Shown in pieces: positions 58,730 through 64,000 of a stretch of DNA of 64,000 bases. This DNA comes from Sphingomonas panacisoli (GTDB lineage: Bacteria > Pseudomonadota > Alphaproteobacteria > Sphingomonadales > Sphingomonadaceae). The stretch's first letter is position 1. Each line of letters opens with the position of its first letter. The translations under genes were made by a program, and so were the position numbers. The stretch is taken from the NCBI RefSeq assembly GCF_007859635.1, contig NZ_CP042306.1:1-64000 (forward strand), in the 5' to 3' direction. The notes below the pieces were generated by a model, which was not told the DNA's origin, did not search any database, and saw nothing but the letters and a program-made list of their open reading frames with translations.

Positions 58730-59862
58730 TCGCGCTTGAACGGCGTCAGCGCGGCCAGATAGTCCTGATCGCTTTCGACCCCCAGCCGTTCGCGCGCCAG
58801 GAAGTCGGCAACCGCGCAGCGGAAACCGCGGTCGGGAATGTAGTGCGCTGACCAGGTTGTCACCGGAACATAGCCGCGCGCGAGCTTGTGTTCGCCCTGC
58901 GCCCCCGCCTCCACCGTCGAGAGCCCGCGCGCGATCGCGGCGTCGATCGCCTGGTAGTAACATAGCTCGAAATGGAGGAACGGGACGTCTTCGGTACAGC
59001 CCCAATAGCGACCGTAGAGCGTGTCGGCACCGATCAGATTGAGCGCGCCCGCGATCGGTCGCCCGTCGCGTTCGGCGAGGATCAGCAGTGTCCGCTTCGA
59101 CATCCGTTCGCCGAGCAACGAGAAGAAGCTGCGCGTCAGATACGGATGGCCCCATTTGCGGCTGCCGGTGTCCTGGTAGAAGGTCCAGAACGCATCCCAA
59201 TGCGCTTCGGTCAGGTCGGCGCCGGTCAGGTGGCGGATCGTCAGCCCCTCGACCGCCTTCGCGCGCTCGTGGCGGATCGCCTTGCGTTTGCGCGACGACA
59301 GCGCGGCGAGGAAATCATCGAAGCTGGCATAACCGTCGTTGCGCCAATGGAATTGCGTGCCGGTGCGGATCAGCCAGCCCGCCGCTTCGAACAACGGCAC
59401 TTGGTCCGGCGCCACGAACGTCGCGTGCGCCGACGACAGGTTGTTGTTGTCGGTCAACGCCTCCAGCGCACCGATCAGCGCGGGGGCAAGGTTGGCATCG
59501 CGCAGCAAGAGCCGCGGCCCCGGCACCGGCGTAAACGGTGCGGCGACCTGGAGCTTGGGATAGTAGTTGCCGCCCGCGCGCTCCCACGCATCGGCCCAGG
59601 CGTGGTCGAAGACGTACTCGCCCTGGCTGTGGCTCTTGGCGAACGCCGGCGCGACCGCGCCGGGCCGTCCATCGACGCCATCGACGATCACCGGCAGCGG
59701 CTGCCACCCGGTCCCGGGCCCGACGCTCCCCGATTCCTCGAGGATCGACAGGAAGGCGTGGCCGACGAACGGATTGCCAGCACCCGCGCACGCATTCCAG
59801 TCGGCTGCCGGAATGGCGGAAACGCCGTCGGCGACGCGCGCGGTGATCGTGTTGGAAGTCAC
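58723..59862 (-). CDS. FemAB-like GNAT family protein (PF04339)
   Basis: A 379-residue protein. GNPFVGHAFLSILEESGSVG, PAFAKSHSQGEYVFDHAWAD, GGNYYPKLQVAAPFTPVPGP, LSSRKRKAIRHERAKAVEGL, FYQDTGSRKWGHPYLTRSFF and HFELCYYQAIDAAIARGLST with VEAGAQGEHKLARGY are the marks of the peptidogalycan-recognition GNAT group, duplicated acetyltransferase folds. The true donor and acceptor are unknown; a role in the envelope or in amino acid conjugation has been suggested from homology. Next to the RidA gene on the same strand. Confidence 0.87.
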   Translation of the reverse strand: MTSNTITARVADGVSAIPAADWNACAGAGNPFVGHAFLSILEESGSVGPGTGWQPLPVIVDGVDGRPGAVAPAFAKSHSQGEYVFDHAWADAWERAGGNYYPKLQVAAPFTPVPGPRLLLRDANLAPALIGALEALTDNNNLSSAHATFVAPDQVPLFEAAGWLIRTGTQFHWRNDGYASFDDFLAALSSRKRKAIRHERAKAVEGLTIRHLTGADLTEAHWDAFWTFYQDTGSRKWGHPYLTRSFFSLLGERMSKRTLLILAERDGRPIAGALNLIGADTLYGRYWGCTEDVPFLHFELCYYQAIDAAIARGLSTVEAGAQGEHKLARGYVPVTTWSAHYIPDRGFRCAVADFLARERLGVESDQDYLAALTPFKRDQ

Positions 59863-59864
59863 TA

Positions 59865-59880
59865 GACCCTAGATAGGGTC
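59865..59880. repeat. Inverted repeat GACCCTA-GA-TAGGGTC
   Basis: A perfect 7-base inverted repeat fills the 16-base gap between the RidA stop and the FemAB-like start. It may be an operator or a short hairpin. No known consensus was recognised. Confidence 0.4.
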
Positions 59881-60346
59881 AGGCGGTGAGCTTCACCACC
59901 GCGTCGACTTCGACCGCCGCGCCGCGCGGCAACGCCGCGACGCCGACCGCGCTGCGGGCATGCTTGCCGGCGTCGCCGAACAACGCTTCCATCAGGTTCG
60001 AGGCGCCATTCGCGACTTCGGGCTGGTCGGTGAAATCGGGGGTCGAGTTGACGAACACGCCCAGCTTCACGATCCGCTCGACGCGCGACAGGTCGCCGCC
60101 CAGCGCGGCCTTGATCTGCGCGACCAGCATAAGCCCGCACAGTTCGGCGGCCTCCTGACCTGCGACCTTATCGACGTCGTCGCCCAGCTTGCCCGTCACG
60201 ACCTTGCCGTCGCGGAACGGCAGCTGGCCGGAAATGTGCAGCAACCCGCCGGCATCGACCGTCGGGACGTACGACGCGACCGGCGCGGCGGCGGTCGGCA
60301 GCGACAGGCCCATTTCCTCCAGCTTGCGGTCGATACGGTCGGTCAT
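59879..60346 (-). CDS. RidA family protein
   Basis: A 155-residue single-domain protein of the YjgF/YER057c/UK114 superfamily. VASYVPTVDAGGLLHISGQL, AAELCGLMLVAQIKAALGGD, RVERIVKLGVFVNSTPDFT and SAVGVAALPRGAAVEVDAVV are conserved. The Arg105-type residue of RidA is not present where expected (the ending is PRGAAVEVDAVVKLTA), so it belongs to the Rid2/other subgroup and may not deaminate imines in the classic way. It starts in an ATGA-type overlap with the HAD-like gene. Confidence 0.88.
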   Translation of the reverse strand: MTDRIDRKLEEMGLSLPTAAAPVASYVPTVDAGGLLHISGQLPFRDGKVVTGKLGDDVDKVAGQEAAELCGLMLVAQIKAALGGDLSRVERIVKLGVFVNSTPDFTDQPEVANGASNLMEALFGDAGKHARSAVGVAALPRGAAVEVDAVVKLTA

Positions 60347-60981
60347 GCGGGCATTCCTTCTGTGTCAGCGGGAAGATTGTCGGCGAAACGCTGGACGATC
60401 CAGTCGCGCGCCCCTTCCCAATCGTCGATCCTGGCGTGCGCGAACGGCGCCGGCGGCACGTTATGCGCCATCGCCGGTTCGGCTACGAGGTGGAGCCGGT
60501 GCACGCTCGGCGCGTGCTTGGCAACAGATTCGTGGTGCACGGCCAGATCATCGACGAACACCGTGACGCTCGGGCCATATTCGGCGACGAGCCGCGCGAC
60601 CGGATCGCCCTTGCCGCCGCGATTGGTCTCGACGCGGTGGTTGATGCCGTGCGCCGCCAGTTGCGTGATGCGATGATCGCGGCAGTGATCGCCGAGGTTG
60701 GTCAGGATGACGATATCGGCTTGCCGCGCGATCGCGGCGAGCGCTTCGGCGGCGGCGGGGACCAGCGTCTGGCGCTCCATCTCCGCCGGGAAGAATTCGT
60801 CGAGCATGGCGAACGCCGCCGCCGGCTCGACCGGGGAACCGTCGGCGGCGGTGATCGCGACGAAGCTGCCGGTCTCGTACGCGAAGTGCATGTCGTGGCG
60901 TTCGCGCATCCACGTCCCGAAATGCCGCACCATATGGAGCAGCACTTCGTCGCAATCGCAGATCAGGAGCGGGCGTGTCAT
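60343..60981 (-). CDS. HAD superfamily hydrolase-like protein
   Basis: A 212-residue protein from ATG 60981. The N-terminal motif LLICDCDEVLLHMV has the two catalytic aspartates (DxD). Motif II is in ADIVILTNLGDHCRDHRITQ, the lysine in GGKGDPVARLVAEYG, and the acid pair in VTVFVDDLAVHHESVAKHAP. It is a small phosphatase with a C1 cap (DEFFPAEMERQTLVPAAAEA). Substrate unknown. The longer reading across divK is rejected because it crosses the neighbour's coding sequence. Confidence 0.85.
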   Translation of the reverse strand: MTRPLLICDCDEVLLHMVRHFGTWMRERHDMHFAYETGSFVAITAADGSPVEPAAAFAMLDEFFPAEMERQTLVPAAAEALAAIARQADIVILTNLGDHCRDHRITQLAAHGINHRVETNRGGKGDPVARLVAEYGPSVTVFVDDLAVHHESVAKHAPSVHRLHLVAEPAMAHNVPPAPFAHARIDDWEGARDWIVQRFADNLPADTEGMPA

Positions 60982-61247
60982 GCGTCGAGCGCGCGATGCG
61001 CGGCGACCAGCGCTTCGGGCTTCACGCCGATCTCTGCCGCGCAGGCGATCAGATCGGGCTCGTGATTCTCGAGAAAGCCGAACAATGCCGACAACGTCGC
61101 GGGGTCGCCGACCGACGCCTTCAGGTCCGCAGGGCTCAGGCCGGTAACATCGAGCAAGCGTTGCGCTCGGCTCGGCTCGGCCAGCGTCCAGACCAGCGCA
61201 CGCAGGCCGAGCATCGATGGGTCGTGGCTGGTGTCTGTCGTGGCCAT
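60978..61247 (-). CDS. DUF3572 family protein
   Basis: An 89-residue helical protein starting MATTDTSHDPSMLGLRALVW. Contains ALVWTLAEPSRAQRLLDVTG, LSPADLKASVGDPATLSALF and LENHEPDLIACAAEIGVKPE, the pattern of DUF3572, an alphaproteobacterial family usually found next to divK. Here it is divergent from divK by 15 bases and its end overlaps the HAD-like start. Confidence 0.85.
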   Translation of the reverse strand: MATTDTSHDPSMLGLRALVWTLAEPSRAQRLLDVTGLSPADLKASVGDPATLSALFGFLENHEPDLIACAAEIGVKPEALVAAHRALDA

Positions 61248-61262
61248 TGCTATCGTCGAGTG

Positions 61263-61643
61263 ATGGAGAATGATCTTCCCGTGGCAAAGCGCGTGCTGGT
61301 TGTCGAGGACAACGAGCTCAACCTGAAGCTGTTTTGCGACCTGTTGCGTGCGCACGAATTCGAAACCGAACCGGTCCGCGACGGGCGCGAGGCGGTGGAC
61401 AAGGCGCGAGCCTTCTTCCCCGACCTGATCGTGATGGATATCCAGTTGCCGCACGTCAGCGGGCTAGATCTGATCGAGCAGATCAAGAGCGACGAGGCGT
61501 TGAAGCGCACGCCGATCATGGCGGTGACCGCCTATGCCGGGCGCGAGGACGAGGACCGCATCCGCGCGGCGGGGGCCGACGCGTTCGTGTCGAAACCGAT
61601 TTCGGTCGCGCGGTTCGTGGATGAGGTGAACGCGTTGCTGTAG
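61263..61643 (+). CDS. divK: Single-domain response regulator, DivK type
   Basis: A 126-residue receiver domain with no output domain. KRVLVVEDNELNLKLFCDLL has the acidic pair, DLIVMDIQLPHVSGLDL the phospho-acceptor (Asp59), TPIMAVTAYAGREDEDRIRA the T/A switch and FVSKPISVARFVDEV the conserved Lys near 110. The gene may instead begin at GTG 61281, where AKRVLVVED would match typical DivK length. In alphaproteobacteria DivK modulates the DivJ/PleC cell-cycle kinases. Context with DUF3572 supports the assignment. Confidence 0.9.
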   Translation: MENDLPVAKRVLVVEDNELNLKLFCDLLRAHEFETEPVRDGREAVDKARAFFPDLIVMDIQLPHVSGLDLIEQIKSDEALKRTPIMAVTAYAGREDEDRIRAAGADAFVSKPISVARFVDEVNALL

Positions 61644-61653
61644 GCAAAGCAAA

Positions 61654-61729
61654 GGCCGCTAGGGTTTCCCCTGCGGCCCCGGATCCCCGCTTTCGCGGGG
61701 ACTGCGTAATCCGGGCTACGCCCGAATTA
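61654..61729. terminator. Hairpins between convergent divK and rpmG
   Basis: Three stems lie in this gap: GGCCGC/GCGGCC (61654-61678), CCCCGC/GCGGGG with loop TTTC (61685-61700), and TAATCCGGGC/GCCCGAATTA (61707-61729), which overlaps the rpmG stop. No long U run is seen, but the arrangement suits termination from both directions. Confidence 0.5.
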
Positions 61730-61894
61730 CTTGATCTTCGCTTCCTTGAACTCGACGTGCTTGCGCGCGATCGGGTCGTACTTGCGGAACGACAGCTTCT
61801 CGGTCTGGTTGCGCGGATTCTTCTTCGTGACGTAGAAGAAGCCGGTATCGGCCGAGCTGACGAGCTTGATCTTGACGGTGGCCGGCTTTGCCAT
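61727..61894 (-). CDS. rpmG: Ribosomal protein L33
   Basis: A 55-residue protein, [20 protein letters not shown], then [20 protein letters not shown] and [15 protein letters not shown]. Length, lysine-rich composition and every segment match bacterial L33 of the cysteine-free type. It was found by reading the minus strand directly. It stands alone with its own leader. The stop TAA is at 61729-61727. Confidence 0.95.
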   Translation of the reverse strand: MAKPATVKIKLVSSADTGFFYVTKKNPRNQTEKLSFRKYDPIARKHVEFKEAKIK

Positions 61895-61923
61895 GACCCG
61901 AATTCCTGTAAGTTGAAATGCAA

Positions 61924-61948
61924 AAGCGGCGGAAACGAGCCGCCGCTT
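61924..61948 (-). promoter_or_regulatory. Hairpin in the rpmG leader
   Basis: AAGCGGCGG and CCGCCGCTT form a perfect 9-base stem with a 7-base loop, 29 bases upstream of the rpmG ATG. On the minus strand the stem is followed by TTGCATTTC, so it resembles a weak terminator or attenuator. Confidence 0.5.
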
Positions 61949-62069
61949 GTCAGGGGCGGGCCAATGCCCAACGTCGTCACGTTTGTCAAGCGAAGCGCGC
62001 GCAACACGATTAGGCGTTCGTTTACCAATTAGGGCGCAGGCTCCATTCGTCCCAACAGGAGTTCGGGCG

Positions 62070-62372
62070 ATGGGGGTTCAGGAATACGATCTCGCGGCGG
62101 CGTGCGCGAAGCTCAACATGATGGCGGGCCATGCCCGTCCGGCCGACTTGGCGGGTGCGGTCGATGCGATCCGCGCCATGGCGCAGAGCCAAGGGAGATT
62201 GCCCGTCGTGGCGGTCGCGCGGGCGATCGAGGCGGCGCTGGCGCGGGGCGAGCGTGGAGTCGCCGTCCAGGGCTGGATCGCGATGCTGAGCGAGGCGGTC
62301 GGCTGCGATCGCAGCGATGCCGATTGCACCAGCATCTATCTCGCCGCGGGCGCGGTGCGGCTGGCCTACTAG
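62070..62372 (+). CDS. Small helical protein of unknown function
   Basis: A 100-residue protein from ATG 62070 with AGGAG 8 bases upstream. Reads [39 protein letters not shown] and [20 protein letters not shown]. It appears all alpha-helical and carries three cysteines. No family was recognised. It is followed within 5 bases by the next gene, so they are likely co-transcribed. Confidence 0.65.
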   Translation: MGVQEYDLAAACAKLNMMAGHARPADLAGAVDAIRAMAQSQGRLPVVAVARAIEAALARGERGVAVQGWIAMLSEAVGCDRSDADCTSIYLAAGAVRLAY

Positions 62373-62376
62373 ACCC

Positions 62377-62931
62377 ATGGACTCGTTGATGGCGGCGCTG
62401 GTCGCGGCGCTGCTGATTCGCGCGACCGATCGCTCGGCCGCCTGGGTCGCCGTTGCCGCCGAGCAAAGCCGCAGGACCGGCCCGGTGCTGGGTGGCGCGT
62501 TCATCGCCTTGATCGTGACGCACGCAATTGCCGCGACGGCGGGCTATTTCGTCGGGCAGCATATCACGCCCAATCCCAAACTATTGATGCTCGGGCTCGC
62601 CTTGCTGGCCGCTGCCGCCGGGTCGGTGTGGCCGGGCAAGGCCAAGCCGGTCGCGTGCCGTCGTCCGTTCGTCGATACGGCGGCGCATCTGATATCGACC
62701 GGGCTCGGCGGGCGGGGCGAGTTCGTGATCTTCGCGATTTCGCTCAGCGGCCTGCCGGTGCTGGCTGGGGTAGGCGGCGTGATCGGCAGCCTGGTCGTGC
62801 TGGGTTTTGCCGCAGTTGCGGGCGATGCGTTGTGGCGGGGTCTTCCGGATCGCGTGGCGGGTTGGGTCGTTGGGATATTGCTCGGCATCACCGGCACCTG
62901 GCAGGCGTTGGCGGCGCTGCGCCTGATCTAG
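62377..62931 (+). CDS. GDT1/TMEM165-like membrane protein with degenerate motifs
   Basis: A 184-residue protein with about six helices, starting MDSLMAALVAALLIRATDRS. The general layout (two halves of three helices, first-helix start MxxLxAAxL) recalls the UPF0016 cation/H+ exchanger family. The signature E-x-G-D-(K/R)-(T/S), however, appears only as RATDRS in the first half and RGEFV in the second. Either it is a divergent transporter that has lost cation-binding acids, or an unrelated protein. No other gene of the family is in the window. Confidence 0.5.
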   Translation: MDSLMAALVAALLIRATDRSAAWVAVAAEQSRRTGPVLGGAFIALIVTHAIAATAGYFVGQHITPNPKLLMLGLALLAAAAGSVWPGKAKPVACRRPFVDTAAHLISTGLGGRGEFVIFAISLSGLPVLAGVGGVIGSLVVLGFAAVAGDALWRGLPDRVAGWVVGILLGITGTWQALAALRLI

Positions 62932-62954
62932 GGGGCGATTACACCAAGCGATAA

Positions 62955-62980
62955 AAACGCTGCACGGCGGCGGAGCGTTT
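62955..62980 (+). terminator. Possible hairpin before dps
   Basis: AAACGCT (62955-62961) and AGCGTTT (62974-62980) form a 7-base stem with a 12-base GC-rich loop and only three T at the end. It lies between the membrane protein gene and dps, and may end the former or fold the dps leader. Confidence 0.35.
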
Positions 62981-63026
62981 CCGATATGGATTCGTTCACG
63001 AAACGACTCGCCAAGCAGGAGCTGCT

Positions 63027-63518
63027 ATGTCCACGTCCGACCTCAAAACCCCGACCGATCTGACCAGCAACGCGACCAAGAGCGTGCAGGACGCGCTCAA
63101 CGCGATTCTCGCTGATACGTTCGCGCTGTATATGAAGACCAAGAACTTCCACTGGCACGTCAGCGGCCCGCATTTCCGCGACTATCACCTGATGCTCGAC
63201 GAGCAGGCGGCGCAGATCTTCGCATCGACCGACGACATTGCCGAGCGCGTGCGCAAAACGGGGAACACGACGTTGCGATCGATCGGCGACATCGCGCGGC
63301 ACCAGACGATCAAGGACAACGACAAGGATTTCGTCGGACCCGACGCGATGCTGAAGGAGTTGCGCGACGACAATCTGGCGCTGGTCGAGCATCTGCGCGA
63401 GGCAAAGGACATCGCCGACGACGCCAAGGACAATGCGACCAGCGCGATGATCGACGATTGGACCGACCAGGCCGAACGCCGCGCCTGGTTCCTGTTCGAG
63501 GCTGGGCGGAAAGCCTAA
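63027..63518 (+). CDS. dps: Dps family DNA-binding ferritin-like protein
   Basis: A 163-residue four-helix ferritin-like protein. The di-iron site lies at the dimer interface: KTKNFHWHVSGPHFRDYHLM with HFRDYH, and DEQAAQIFASTDDIAERVRK. The N-terminus MSTSDLKTPTDLTSNATKSV has modest positive charge, so DNA binding is possible but weaker than in E. coli Dps. It stores iron and limits hydroxyl radical formation under oxidative stress. AGGAG stands 6 bases before the ATG. Its stop overlaps that of the convergent metallophosphoesterase gene. Confidence 0.93.
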   Translation: MSTSDLKTPTDLTSNATKSVQDALNAILADTFALYMKTKNFHWHVSGPHFRDYHLMLDEQAAQIFASTDDIAERVRKTGNTTLRSIGDIARHQTIKDNDKDFVGPDAMLKELRDDNLALVEHLREAKDIADDAKDNATSAMIDDWTDQAERRAWFLFEAGRKA

Positions 63519-64000
63519 GGGCCGAGCGTCAGCAGCCAGAGATCGGGCGGCTCGCCGATACGGATCGGCGGGCCGCTCGTGCCGAGCCCGCCGGTGACCA
63601 CCACAATGCGCTTGCCCTCGCGAACGACGCCGCAGCGATAGCGTTTGTCGTACGGCTGGCGGCCCGGCGACCAGCCGAATATCCGCACCTGGCCGCAATG
63701 CGTATGCCCCGCGAGCAGCACGCTGCCGTCGGGCAGGAGCGGGAAGATGCTCGGCGAGTGCGTCAGGAACAGGCGGCCACCGGACACATGCTCCATCGCC
63801 GTCACGGTGGCGGGAATGTTGCTGTGATAGGAAAAGCGATCGCCGATCACGCCGATCGCCAGCGGCCCGCGCGCGATGGCCTGGTTTTCCAATACGGTGA
63901 TCCCGGCGCGCTCGAGCTGGCCGCGCACCGCGGCTGCGCCGGTCCAATTGTCATGGTTGCCAAGCATCGCGACGACGCCCAGCGGTGCCTTCAGCCGCGA
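63515..64000 (-). CDS. Metallophosphoesterase, C-terminal part (cut by window edge)
   Basis: The visible 161 residues run from the right edge (SRLKAPLGVVAMLGNHDNWT) to a stop at 63517-63515. Motifs are GNHDNWTG, the histidine in LFLTHSP, and LLAGHTHCGQVRIFGWSPG, the metal site of calcineurin-like phosphoesterases of the YaeI/LpxH-like group. The missing N-terminus should hold the DxH and GDxxD motifs. The likely role is phosphodiester hydrolysis, often on lipid intermediates at the membrane. Confidence 0.88.
   Translation of the reverse strand, partial: SRLKAPLGVVAMLGNHDNWTGAAAVRGQLERAGITVLENQAIARGPLAIGVIGDRFSYHSNIPATVTAMEHVSGGRLFLTHSPSIFPLLPDGSVLLAGHTHCGQVRIFGWSPGRQPYDKRYRCGVVREGKRIVVVTGGLGTSGPPIRIGEPPDLWLLTLGP

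Noticed and set aside
60982..61287. N-terminal extension of the HAD-like protein across the DUF3572 gene and the divK start
   Set aside because: The added 102 residues are Arg-rich shadow sequence of the neighbouring genes; the DxD motif belongs within the first 15 residues of the family.

Overview
The window looks like chromosomal DNA of a high-GC alphaproteobacterium, most likely Sphingomonas or a close relative. The clues are a DivK-type single-domain regulator beside a DUF3572 gene, a complex-I NDUFA9-like gene next to uppP, DUF6445 and tryptophan-halogenase-like genes associated with a TonB receptor and glycosidases, and the codon style of every gene. There is no plasmid, phage, insertion-sequence or CRISPR signal. 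Sequence quality is uneven. Between 1 and about 12,000 almost every gene is broken by many 1-base indels, although each reads as a complete conserved protein once frames are joined. Single indels then recur near 14,900, 18,610, 21,110, 26,945 and 33,318, and nothing obvious follows. I read these as consensus errors, not pseudogenes. Layout of the left part: 1-1,111 holds an SDR start, a carboxymuconolactone decarboxylase family gene and a small secreted protein. 1,194-7,966 (minus) is gltD, a DUF2059 gene and gltB, with ATGA overlaps. 8,128-9,914 holds uppP and an NDUFA9-like gene. tRNA-Leu(CAG) is at 10,036. A D-threonine-aldolase/alanine-racemase-like gene ends at 10,138. The centrepiece is a glucan-utilisation locus at about 11,311-32,238. 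On the minus strand: halogenase-like flavoenzyme, TonB receptor, terminator, GH3 beta-glucosidase, GH31 alpha-glucosidase, DUF6445 and a modular GH144-type glucanase. Divergently, on the plus strand, eight tightly packed genes follow: ABC ATPase, LacI regulator, second GH144, solute-binding lipoprotein, two MalF/MalG-type permeases, an esterase and a GH1 beta-glucosidase. A perfect palindrome TGTAACCGGTTACA lies before the TonB receptor and a near copy lies in the divergent promoter, so the local LacI protein probably controls both arms. GH144 plus GH3/GH1 points to beta-1,2-glucan. The added GH31 makes alpha-1,6-cyclised beta-1,2-glucans an attractive hypothetical substrate. The right half (32,235-64,000) is ordinary chromosome with some notable pieces: an ArsR/SRPBCC operon with two operator-like repeats and a probable leaderless start; a branched-chain 2-oxoacid dehydrogenase operon (E1 alpha, E1 beta, E2); FAH-family and acyl-CoA dehydrogenase genes; an ABC-F protein whose last codons come from an intergenic repeat; a DEAD-box helicase; a cytochrome b plus Tat-lipoprotein molybdoenzyme pair; cyclopropane fatty acid synthase; a MATE pump; argG; an STT3-like membrane protein followed by two tandem paralogous polytopic proteins; FemAB-like, RidA, HAD, DUF3572, divK, rpmG and dps genes; and a metallophosphoesterase cut by the right edge.
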